DNA of 64,000 nucleotides from Phreatobacter sp. (GTDB lineage Bacteria; Pseudomonadota; Alphaproteobacteria; Rhizobiales; Phreatobacteraceae): NCBI RefSeq assembly GCF_016793595.1, contig NZ_JAEULY010000004.1, forward strand, positions 1,054,001 to 1,118,000, read 5' to 3'. The position numbers were made by a program, and so were the translations under genes. Shown here in pieces: positions 35,901 through 42,893 of this stretch. Position 1 is the first letter of the stretch. The number at the start of each line of letters is the position of its first letter. The notes below the pieces were generated by a model, which saw only the letters and a list, made by a program, of their open reading frames with translations, was not told the origin of the DNA and ran no database searches.

Positions 35901-36644
35901 GACCGACAGGCGGCACGTGCCGGTGAGTTCGACGACGCCCGTGTACTCGGCCCCGGTCAGCCTCCAGGCGCGGGCATCGGCAACGACCTGATCCAGCGTC
36001 TGTCCCGAATAGAAGCCGCGCTCCAGCGCGTGGGCGAGCACGTCGATGAGATGGATGCCGGGGCGGATGATGGCCGGGTCATAGCCGAACAGGCTCATAT
36101 ACTGCGCATTGCAGACGATCAGCCGCTCGTCGTCGTCGAACATGGCGAGGCCGTGGCTCATATTGTCGAGCGCCTGCCCGAAGCGGCCAGCCTGGGCCCG
36201 CAATTCAACCTCGAGCCGATGCTGCGCCGTGATGTCCTGGTGAGTCGCGACCCAGCCGCCGTCGCCCGTGGGCCGGTAGCTGATCGAGATCACCCGGCCG
36301 TCGCGAAAGCGCTCGTAGCGCACGAAGGGCTCGCCGCGCGCGATCAGGACCCGCCGGCCCCGCCACGCCTCGTCGAGAGTCATGCCGCCGAGCCGATCCA
36401 TGGCAGCGCTGTAGCGCAGCAAATCCAGCATCGTGGCGCCGGGCCGGACCATCTCCTCCGGCATGTCGAACAGATCGCGCATCCGGCGATTCGACAGGCG
36501 GATGACCAGCTGCGCGTCGAACACGCAGAGTCCATGCTCGACCGCATCGAGCGCAATCGCCTGCAGCGTGGCCTGCGGCGTTTCGTCCGTCCCCTCAAGG
36601 CCGTCGCCGCTTACCCGCAGCGCCGTGATGCTTCTCTCAGCCAA
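32961..36644 (-). CDS. Multi-PAS GGDEF-EAL cyclic-di-GMP enzyme
   Basis: A 1227-residue cytoplasmic signalling protein without membrane segments. Six tandem PAS repeats of about 125 residues, each with a GL(A/C)(M/V)(F/Y/L)D...N..Y...(F/Y)G..... (R/L)PG-like core, fill residues about 30-780. They are followed by a GGDEF domain (motif RLGGDEFAIL near residue 870) and an EAL domain (FEALLRW near residue 998, then DDFGVGYSSL and EGVET). EAL catalytic motifs look intact, so it should hydrolyse c-di-GMP. The GGDEF core is also intact, but the RxxD inhibition site is replaced by RTGM. Each PAS probably senses a small ligand or cofactor that I cannot name. Confidence 0.92.
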   Translation of the reverse strand: MAERSITALRVSGDGLEGTDETPQATLQAIALDAVEHGLCVFDAQLVIRLSNRRMRDLFDMPEEMVRPGATMLDLLRYSAAMDRLGGMTLDEAWRGRRVLIARGEPFVRYERFRDGRVISISYRPTGDGGWVATHQDITAQHRLEVELRAQAGRFGQALDNMSHGLAMFDDDERLIVCNAQYMSLFGYDPAIIRPGIHLIDVLAHALERGFYSGQTLDQVVADARAWRLTGAEYTGVVELTGTCRLSVCRRPMPGGGWVFTCEDVTARVKATEALGEQHRRFGQALANMSHGLAMFDADERLIICNTQYIDLFGFEPAIVRTGTTFRDILAHAISLGHYPDLLLDEVLAASRLRIAGGGDHGLRVLPDGRLMAARSRPMPDGGWVFTCEDVTDQERAALELREQHKRFDTALNAMSQGLCMFDAGNRLIVCNADYISLFGSDPAVARPGVTLMEMFEHGIANGNYPHSTAQELYDRRMSILARGGVQSYDQPLADGRTIACTLRQMDGGGWLGMFEDVTEERCAAAVQAETMARLHHQNLVMDATLGNMAQGLCVYDEDFRVVVRNRRYLEIYGLSEHEALPGTPLIELVRNSVREGIHEEGWDADAVYREFIERLVENRDSTLHRTLADGRIIEMRAEPMANGGWVTTFDDITAQERAAEALREQHRRFDAALNNMAHGLAMLDADLNLIVCNSRYLDMYGMASDIVRPGSTMLAIVEHSVARGNYRGVTAEDIVAGYFERLAAGQYLSHRQLADGRIIEVLYHPMEHGGWVAVHEDVTQRRKAEQHIAHMAHHDALTDLPNRVLFRERMAEGLLETEATGEPLALLCLDLDHFKAVNDTLGHPIGDQLLTAVADRLAKVVGRTGMLARLGGDEFAILLRSATAQSAETLARRLVRTMTDPFVIDGHLINTGLSVGIAVAPEDGTAGDHLLKCADLALYRAKSEGRGMFRFFEPDMSRRLQARRELELDLRQALSAGEFSLAFQPQVRAQSGALSGFEALLRWNQIARGPVSPADFIPLAEETGLILPIGEWVLREACREAARWPAPLKVAVNLSPVQFKNRRLVRFVMETLAETGLAPARLELEITEAVLLQNDDVTIAMLHELRAHGIRIAMDDFGVGYSSLSYLRSFPFDKIKIDRSFIADLDRNRDNAAIVRAMAGLGASLNVDTTAEGVETAEQLAVVRHCGCTEVQGYLISAPRPAAQLEALIASLETEAQSAAGEIVAA

Positions 36645-36774
36645 AGTGAAACCGCCGAAATGCCGACGCCGACGGCGAAGATTACCGGCGATAGCAACAA
36701 CGCATGGTTAATGCCGGTAGCATGACCTGTCCGTGCGCTCGCGGCGGCAGACGTGAGTCTGCTCACTTGCGATA

Positions 36775-36793
36775 TATGTAATAATATTACATA
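36775..36793. promoter_or_regulatory. AT-rich inverted repeat, candidate operator/promoter
   Basis: TATGTAAT and ATTACATA form perfect 8-base arms around AAT in an otherwise GC-rich window. The site lies between the divergent PAS/GGDEF/EAL gene and the cobalamin riboswitch, about 55 bases before the riboswitch starts, where the btu promoter is expected; TAATAT inside it could serve as a -10. A regulator binding site is possible. Confidence 0.45.
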
Positions 36794-36847
36794 AATGAGA
36801 TCGGCGGGTTTGCGGTGGCGCGCGATTCCTGCTTTGGTGCCTTCATC

Positions 36848-37036
36848 TTCGGTGCTCCCGTCAATGGGAGTGAAACGGGAATGCGGTGCGCGCCTCCGGG
36901 CGCAATGCCGCGGCTGCCCCCGCAACTGTAAGCGGCGAGCGCTCCTCGAACGAACCACTGGCAAGGGACCCACAGTCCACGGCCGGGAAGGATCGGGAGA
37001 GCGCGTCGACCCGCGAGCCAGGAGACCGGCCGGAGA
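36848..37036 (+). promoter_or_regulatory. Cobalamin riboswitch
   Basis: A leader RNA that binds adenosylcobalamin and represses the downstream uptake genes. Its conserved parts are readable in order: GGTGCTCCCG...GGGAG with GAAACGGGAA, the core CCCCCGCAACTGTAAGCGG, the CCACTGGCAAGGG segment and the B12 box AGCCAGGAGACCGGCC at 37016-37031. Order, spacing and the btu genes downstream make this secure. Between it and the ATG, CCGGC (37053-37057) can pair with GCCGG (37063-37067), directly beside the ribosome site AAGGAG (37068-37073), which suggests translational control. Confidence 0.95.
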
Positions 37037-37080
37037 TCGAGTGAACCCCAAGCCGGCGGTGGGCCGGAAGGAGCTAACTG

Positions 37081-39249
37081 ATGCCTCGTCTCCCGATGCC
37101 GGGCCGCGTGCCCGCGCTCGTCTCCCTTCTGTCTGCCGCGGTGGCCAGCCCCCTGTCGGCCCAACCCGCCGCGCCGCCTGCGACCCTGCTCGACGAGATC
37201 GTCGTGACCTCCACCGGGCGGCCCGAGCCGCGCAGCCGGATCACCGGCACGGTGCAGGTCATCGAGGGCGAGCGGATCGCCCGCTCGCAGGCGCGCTCCG
37301 TCACCGATCTGCTGGCCGAGAATGCCGTCGGCTTCTTCTCCGAATGGACCCCCGGACAGACCTCCATCAACATCCGGGGCGGCTCGTCGGACGGCCAGGG
37401 CAAGGACTTTCGCAGCCAGGTTCTGGTGCTGATCAACGGCCGCCGCGCCGGCACCGCCAACATCTCCAAGCTCTCGCCGGCCGACGTGGACCGCATCGAA
37501 GTGATCCGCGGCCCTGCCTCGGTCATCTACGGCTCCGGCGCGATGGGCGGCGTCATCAACATCATCCTGAAGAATGGCCGCAACACGCAGGGCAATTTCG
37601 CGGAACTGTCGGGCGGCTCGTGGGGTCTTCTCTCGGGACGCGGCCACATGGCAGGGCAGCAGGGCGGCAGCGACTTCTATATCGGCCTGTCCGGCGCGCG
37701 GCGCGACAGCTATTCGTCGGGTGCCGGCGGCGGGCTGATGGGCAATACCCAGTACCAGCGCCTCGGCATCACCGGCGCATTCGGCCACCAGATCAACGAG
37801 TTCAACCGGGTCGACGTCACGGTGCGCTCGGACGGCATCTACGATGCCGGCTTCCGCGGTTCGTCGTGGAGCACGTTCAACCGCGACCAGCGCACCAATG
37901 CCTCGTTCGACTTCGTCTATTCCGGACGCACGGCGACGGACTTCGCGCGCTGGACCTCGCACAGCTATCTCGTCGAGGACCAGGACATCTTCCGCTGGGC
38001 CTCGCGCGCGGGCGGGACGCGGCTCGACATCAATCGCCGCCACCTCTCCATCATGGGCACGAAGTTCGAGCCGATCTTCAATCTGCTGCCCGGCAACGAA
38101 CTCCTGCTCGGCATCAATCTGGAGCGGAGCTGGCTGCGCTCGGCGCGCTATCGCGAGGCGATCACTCCGCCCTACACCATGCCGCAGGTGGCGCCGCAGG
38201 ATGCCAACCAGACCGACTCGCTGATGGCCTTCTACGCGGAGAACAGCCAGCGCCTGTGGGACGACCGCGTCGTGCTGCGCGCCGGCCTGCGCCACACCCG
38301 CGGCTCGACGAGCTTCGACCCGACGCCGAATCTCGCCAACCAGTCGACGGGATCGCGGCCCTACAGCGCGACCACATATACGGTGGGCGGCACGCTCCGC
38401 GCGACGGAAAACCTCTCGTTTCGCTCGGGCGTCGCCACCGGCTTCCGCGCGCCGACGGCGACGGAGCTCGCCGGCGACTACACCGTGCTCGCGGGCGGCC
38501 AGATTTTCGGTAATCCGGGCCTCAGACCCGAAACCAGCCGGCAATACGAGATCGGCACCACCTTCTCGTGGAACGGATTGAGCATCGACGCGGCGCTGTT
38601 CCAGAACACAATCTCGCACCGGATCATCTCGCGGCGGCGGGCCGGGCCGCTGAACATCTCGGACTACGTCAACAATCCCGGCGATATCGTCATTCGCGGC
38701 GTCGAGGTTCAGGCGAGCCTCGATGTGCTGCGCGCGGTCGCCGCCCAGCCGAACGGCTGGCACTGGTCGCTCTTCGCCAATGGCGGCTACAATTTCGACA
38801 TGCGCGATTTCGGTGCCGCTCCGACCGCCAATTCCCGCCAGGTGCAGCGGGCCTACAAGTATCAGGTCGCCGTCGGCACCCGGTTCGGCCAGCGCACCGG
38901 CGTCGCCATGCCGTGGAGCTTCTCGGTGACCGGCATCCTGCGCGGGCCCATCTGGTACGACACGGAGGAGACGCTGGTGGCGGGTGCCGAACCTTCGACC
39001 AGCTTCATCCATCAGAAGCCGGCCTTCTGGGTCTGGAACGCGCGGCTGGAGGCCGAACTTCGCCCCGGCCTGACCGGATTCGTGGCGATGAACAACATGT
39101 TCAACGTCAACCAGCACGCACTGTTCATCGCGCTGGACCGGTCGCCGTTCATCGGCAGCCCCACCGTGTCCAACACCAACGGCATCGGCAATCCCGGCAA
39201 TTCGATGCCGGGCCGGGAGCTGGTGGCCGGTTTGCAGGCGCGGTTCTGA
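37081..39249 (+). CDS. btuB: TonB-dependent cobalamin receptor
   Basis: Outer-membrane receptor of 722 residues for vitamin B12. A signal peptide ending near PLSAQ is followed by a TonB box (LDEIVVTST), the plug domain with INIRGG, VLVLINGRRAGT and VDRIEVIRGPASVIYGSGAMGGVINI, and a beta-barrel ending in Phe (LQARF). The riboswitch just upstream and the btuFCD genes downstream identify the substrate. The AAGGAG ribosome site precedes the ATG by 7 bases. The stop overlaps the btuF ATG (TGATG). Confidence 0.93.
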   Translation: MPRLPMPGRVPALVSLLSAAVASPLSAQPAAPPATLLDEIVVTSTGRPEPRSRITGTVQVIEGERIARSQARSVTDLLAENAVGFFSEWTPGQTSINIRGGSSDGQGKDFRSQVLVLINGRRAGTANISKLSPADVDRIEVIRGPASVIYGSGAMGGVINIILKNGRNTQGNFAELSGGSWGLLSGRGHMAGQQGGSDFYIGLSGARRDSYSSGAGGGLMGNTQYQRLGITGAFGHQINEFNRVDVTVRSDGIYDAGFRGSSWSTFNRDQRTNASFDFVYSGRTATDFARWTSHSYLVEDQDIFRWASRAGGTRLDINRRHLSIMGTKFEPIFNLLPGNELLLGINLERSWLRSARYREAITPPYTMPQVAPQDANQTDSLMAFYAENSQRLWDDRVVLRAGLRHTRGSTSFDPTPNLANQSTGSRPYSATTYTVGGTLRATENLSFRSGVATGFRAPTATELAGDYTVLAGGQIFGNPGLRPETSRQYEIGTTFSWNGLSIDAALFQNTISHRIISRRRAGPLNISDYVNNPGDIVIRGVEVQASLDVLRAVAAQPNGWHWSLFANGGYNFDMRDFGAAPTANSRQVQRAYKYQVAVGTRFGQRTGVAMPWSFSVTGILRGPIWYDTEETLVAGAEPSTSFIHQKPAFWVWNARLEAELRPGLTGFVAMNNMFNVNQHALFIALDRSPFIGSPTVSNTNGIGNPGNSMPGRELVAGLQARF

Positions 39250-40130
39250 TGCGTATCGGCGCGGCCGCCACTCTCCTTCTCGCGCTTGCGGCCCCGGCCG
39301 CGGGCGAGCCGGTGACGGTGGCCGACGCCCTCGGGCGGCAGGTGACGCTGGAGCGCCCGCCGCAGCGGCTGGTGACGATCTTCGCCTCCAACACGGAACT
39401 GGCGGCTGCGGTCGGGCTCGCCGACCGCATCGTCGGCATCGAGAGTTTCACGCGCTTTCCGCCGGAGGTTGTCGGCCGCCCGCAGGTCGGCGGACGCCTT
39501 GGCTTCTCGGTGGACCGCGTGGTGCGCCAGCGGCCCGACCTCGTCGTCGTGACGCCGGCGCGGCAGGCGGTGCATCAGCTCGTCGATCCCATGGAGCGGC
39601 TGGGCATCCCGATCATCGTGGTCACGCATCGCAGCGTGGACGAGGTCTTCGCCAACATCCGCCTCGTCGCTAGGGCGGCAGGCGTCGAGGCGCGGGGCGA
39701 CGCGGTGGCTGGCACGCTTCAGGCTCGCCTCGATGCGGTCACGCGCCGCCTGACCGGGCGCGAGCGGCCGCGTGTCGTGATGATCACCGGCCGCGTCGCG
39801 ACGGGGCTGATGCTCATCGCGCGGCCCGGCAGCTACACTGCGGACGCCATGGTCGCGGCCGGCGCGCGGCTCGCCTTCGACCAGCCTCAGATGCTGCCGC
39901 AAGTGTCACCCGAGGCGATCCTGCGCTCCGATCCCGACATCGTGCTGTTCGCCGGCTCCGAGACCGACCGGCGGGAACTCTTCTCCCGGCCCGGCTGGCA
40001 GCATCTGCGTGCCCTGCGCGAGAACAGGGTACTGACCGTCTCCCGCGCAGAGTTCCTCATTCCCGGCCCCCGCGTGGTCGATGGCATAGAGAAGCTCGCG
40101 GCCGTGCTGCATCCGGACGCGCCGCGATGA
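39249..40130 (+). CDS. btuF: Cobalamin ABC transporter substrate-binding protein
   Basis: Periplasmic B12-binding protein of 293 residues. A signal peptide (MRIGAAATLLLALAAPAAGEP) precedes a class III binding protein fold: DALGRQVTLERPPQRLVTI, ADRIVGIESFT, and a long linking helix through the middle, with later VSPEAILRSDPDIVLFAG. It delivers B12 from BtuB to BtuCD. The ATG at 39249 shares bases with the btuB stop, so the genes are coupled. Confidence 0.9.
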   Translation: MRIGAAATLLLALAAPAAGEPVTVADALGRQVTLERPPQRLVTIFASNTELAAAVGLADRIVGIESFTRFPPEVVGRPQVGGRLGFSVDRVVRQRPDLVVVTPARQAVHQLVDPMERLGIPIIVVTHRSVDEVFANIRLVARAAGVEARGDAVAGTLQARLDAVTRRLTGRERPRVVMITGRVATGLMLIARPGSYTADAMVAAGARLAFDQPQMLPQVSPEAILRSDPDIVLFAGSETDRRELFSRPGWQHLRALRENRVLTVSRAEFLIPGPRVVDGIEKLAAVLHPDAPR

Positions 40131-41110
40131 TCCGTGTCTGGACGACGCTCGCGGCGCTGCTGGTCGTCGCTATCCTTCTCGGGCTCGCCGCCGGCCACGA
40201 CTGGGCCGGTCCGACCGAGATTGTTCGCGCGCTCAGCGGCGACCTATCGCTCGACAGCCGGCTCATCGCCGACTGGCGGCTGCCGCGCGTGCTGGCGGCG
40301 GCCGGCGTCGGCGCGCTGCTCGGCCTCGGAGGCTGCCTGTTCCAGGGCCTGTTCCGCAACCCGCTGGCAGAGCCCTATCTGCTCGGCTCGGCGGGGGGAG
40401 CCGCCATCGGCGCGACGGTCGCGCTGCTCGTGCCGCTCGGCATCCCGCAGCACTGGCTCCTGCCGGTGCTCGCCTTTCTCGGCGCCTGGGGCGCGACGCT
40501 GCTGGTGCTCGGCGTCTCGCGCGTCGCAGGCGCGGTGGACGCAGCCGGCCTGCTGCTCGCCGGCGTCGCGGTCGCCGCCGTGCTCGGCGCCTTGCGCTCC
40601 TTCCTGATGCTGGCTTTGTCCGACGAGACGGTGAGCCTGCAGGTGGTGCTGAGCTGGACGCTCGGCGGCATCCAGACACCGGGCTGGGGCGGGCTCGCAC
40701 TGCTCGGCCTGCTCACCCTCGCCTGCTTCCTGGTGGCGCAGCGAACGGCGCGCGGGCTCGACCTTCTCGGCCTTGGCGAGGCCATGGCCCATGGCTTCGG
40801 CCTCGACGTGAAGCGCTTCGTGGCGCTCGCCGTGCTGGTCGGCGCGGCTGTCGTGGCGGTAGCGGTGTCCTTTGGCGGGCTCGTCGCCTTTGTCGGCCTC
40901 GCGGCGCCCCACATCGCGCGCTGGCTGGTCGGGCCGCGCCACGGGCGGCTGATCCCCGCATCCGGCCTCGTCGGCGCCATCGTCGTCGTGCTGGCGGATG
41001 CCATAGCCCGTTCCGCCCTGCCGCCGGCCGAAGTGCCGCTCGGCCTCATAACGGCAGTCGCGGGCGGGCCGTTCTTCCTGATCCTGCTCGCGCGGAGGCT
41101 GAGGGCATGA
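40127..41110 (+). CDS. btuC: Cobalamin ABC transporter permease
   Basis: FecCD-type inner-membrane permease of 327 residues with about ten hydrophobic helices. Family blocks are visible: DWRLPRVLAAAGVGALLGLGGCLFQGLFRNPLAEPYLLG near the start and VALAVSFGGLVAFVGLAAPHIAR-like sequence (VAVSFGGLVAFVGLAAPHIA) before the ATPase-coupling region. The ATG overlaps the btuF stop and the stop overlaps the btuD ATG, both as ATGA. Function as B12 channel follows from the operon and riboswitch. Confidence 0.92.
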   Translation: MIRVWTTLAALLVVAILLGLAAGHDWAGPTEIVRALSGDLSLDSRLIADWRLPRVLAAAGVGALLGLGGCLFQGLFRNPLAEPYLLGSAGGAAIGATVALLVPLGIPQHWLLPVLAFLGAWGATLLVLGVSRVAGAVDAAGLLLAGVAVAAVLGALRSFLMLALSDETVSLQVVLSWTLGGIQTPGWGGLALLGLLTLACFLVAQRTARGLDLLGLGEAMAHGFGLDVKRFVALAVLVGAAVVAVAVSFGGLVAFVGLAAPHIARWLVGPRHGRLIPASGLVGAIVVVLADAIARSALPPAEVPLGLITAVAGGPFFLILLARRLRA

Positions 41111-41862
41111 GCCGGATCGACGCGACGGGGCTCCTACTCCAGCGAGGTTCCAAGATGGTTCTCGACGGCGTCGATTTCGACGCCGGTCCGACAGGAGCCA
41201 TCGCCGTGGTCGGGCCCAATGGCGCGGGCAAGTCGAGCCTCGCCAAGATCCTCGCCGGGCTGATCACCGACCATGCGGGCACCGCGCGCATTGCCGGCCG
41301 CCCCGTCGCCTCGCTCACGGGTCCGGAGCGCACCGCGCTGATCGGCTACGTTCCACAGAGCTTTCATCCGCATTGGGACATCACGCCGCGCATGCTGGTC
41401 GAGATGGGCGCGGAGCGCAGCACGACGGCCGATGCCGCAGCGATCACGGCTGTGCTCGCGGCCCGGGAGATCGGCCCGATCGCCGACCGTCGCTGGTCGG
41501 CGCTGTCGGGCGGCGAGCAGGCGCGCGCGCTGCTGGCCTCCGTCGAGGTGACCGACCCGCCAATCCTGATCGCCGACGAACCGGGCGCGAGCCTCGACAT
41601 CCGCCACCGGATCGACCTCGTGCGCGGCTTCGCCGCGCGCGGGCGCGAGCGGCTGGTCATCGTCGTGCTGCATGACATCGAACTCGCGACCACATGGTTC
41701 GAGCGGGTGGTGGTGATGGATCAGGGCCGCGTCGCCGCCGACCTGCCGAGCGCGGAACTCGCCGGCAGCGATGTGCTGCCCCGCGTGTTTCGCGTTCCCT
41801 TCGAGACCGTCACCGTGGACGGCGTTGCCATCGCGCGACCGGCATCCGGGCGGCACGCATGA
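41107..41862 (+). CDS. btuD: Cobalamin ABC transporter ATP-binding protein
   Basis: ATPase of 251 residues powering B12 import. Walker A is GPNGAGKSSLAK, the Q-loop is in YVPQSFHPHWDITP, the signature is ALSGGEQARALLA, Walker B is PILIADEPGASLD and the switch His is in VVLHDIELATTW. The start overlaps the btuC stop (ATGA) and the stop overlaps the start of a luciferase-like monooxygenase gene (ATGA), so that gene is translated with the importer. Confidence 0.93.
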   Translation: MSRIDATGLLLQRGSKMVLDGVDFDAGPTGAIAVVGPNGAGKSSLAKILAGLITDHAGTARIAGRPVASLTGPERTALIGYVPQSFHPHWDITPRMLVEMGAERSTTADAAAITAVLAAREIGPIADRRWSALSGGEQARALLASVEVTDPPILIADEPGASLDIRHRIDLVRGFAARGRERLVIVVLHDIELATTWFERVVVMDQGRVAADLPSAELAGSDVLPRVFRVPFETVTVDGVAIARPASGRHA

Positions 41863-42893
41863 GCGCGCCGATCCGCATCGACCTTGCCGGCTGGACGCGG
41901 GAGGCGACCTTCGGCGACCACCGCGCCTTCCTGTCGATCTTCGAGGAGGCCGACCGCCTCGGCTTCGACGGCGTCTGGTTCAACGAGTTCCATTTCATGG
42001 ACCCGCCGATCCCCTATCCGTCCACGCACCTGCTGGCCGCCGCGATCTTCGCGCGTACGGAAAGGCTGCGGGTGGGTTCCTCGGTGCTGGTCCTGCCGAT
42101 CCACCATCCGCTGATGCTCGCGGAGGAAATCGCCCAGCTCGACGGCCAAAGCGGCGGGCGGCTCGATATCGGGGTCGGGCGCGGCACCTCGGCCGATACC
42201 TTCGCCTCGCTCGGCATCCCGCATGCCGAGGCGCGGCGGCGGTTCGAAGCCTCGCTGCGCATCATCCGCGCGGCGCTGACGAAGGGCCGCGTCACCTCCA
42301 ACGAGGGGCCGTGGCGGTTCCCCGAAACGGTCATCGGGCCGGGTCCCGCGCAGCGACCGCATCCCCCGATCTATGTCGCGGGCTCGACCGCCGAGACGCT
42401 CGACTTCGCGCTCACGGAAGACCTGCCGCTGCTGCTCAGCCTCGAGCCGCCGGAAGGCCGCCAGCTCGCCATCTACAGGTCGCTGCTGGAACGGAGCGGC
42501 AGGCACGGCGCGCTCGGCCGTTCGACGCTGGCGCGCTACGTCAATGTCGCGCCGAACGCGGCGGCGGCGGAAGCCGCGCTCGACGGCCTGCTCGATGCGC
42601 TGCACGTGCGCCGGCTGCATTTCGCGGCCCTGCGCGGCGAGAAGCCGGAGCATGTGAAGCGGCCCGACCGCGAGACCGTGCTGCGGGACCAGTTCGTCCA
42701 CGGCACGCCCGAGGCTTGCGTCGCGCAGATCCGGCGGCTGGCGGACGGCACGGGCATCCGGCATCTGCGCTGCATCTTCAACGGCAACGGCGTGCTGTCG
42801 AACGCGACGACGCTCGCCGCCATGCGCCTGTTCGCAGGCGAGGTTCTGCCGGCGCTGCAGGAGCATCCACCGCTTCGGGCGGTGGGGGATTAG
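41859..42893 (+). CDS. LLM-class flavin-dependent oxidoreductase
   Basis: Bacterial luciferase-like monooxygenase of 344 residues, expected to use reduced FMN or F420-type flavin. Characteristic blocks are FEEADRLGFDGVWFNEFHF, ERLRVGSSVLVLPIHHPLMLAEEIAQLD, GGRLDIGVGRGTSADTF and HPPIYVAGSTAETLDFA. The ATG at 41859 overlaps the btuD stop, making it the fifth cistron of the riboswitch-controlled btu operon. This is unusual, since no such enzyme belongs to known B12 uptake. It also ends tail-to-tail against the amidohydrolase operon, overlapping its last stop by 4 bases. It does not resemble RutA closely in the parts I can compare. Substrate unknown. Confidence 0.86.
   Translation: MSAPIRIDLAGWTREATFGDHRAFLSIFEEADRLGFDGVWFNEFHFMDPPIPYPSTHLLAAAIFARTERLRVGSSVLVLPIHHPLMLAEEIAQLDGQSGGRLDIGVGRGTSADTFASLGIPHAEARRRFEASLRIIRAALTKGRVTSNEGPWRFPETVIGPGPAQRPHPPIYVAGSTAETLDFALTEDLPLLLSLEPPEGRQLAIYRSLLERSGRHGALGRSTLARYVNVAPNAAAAEAALDGLLDALHVRRLHFAALRGEKPEHVKRPDRETVLRDQFVHGTPEACVAQIRRLADGTGIRHLRCIFNGNGVLSNATTLAAMRLFAGEVLPALQEHPPLRAVGD

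Noticed and set aside
32961-36644. Regular repeats as a CRISPR or DNA repeat array
   Set aside because: The period of about 375 bases matches coding PAS units; there are no short identical repeats with unique spacers.
36787-39117. A 776-codon open frame antisense to btuB
   Set aside because: It runs through the riboswitch and btuB, both secure, and its composition is typical of shadow frames.
41859-42893. The LLM monooxygenase as the missing RutA
   Set aside because: RutA-specific stretches such as the N-terminal GVFVPIGNNGWL are not found, and the gene is coupled to btuD, not to the rut-like operon. A functional stand-in remains possible but the homology call is not supported.
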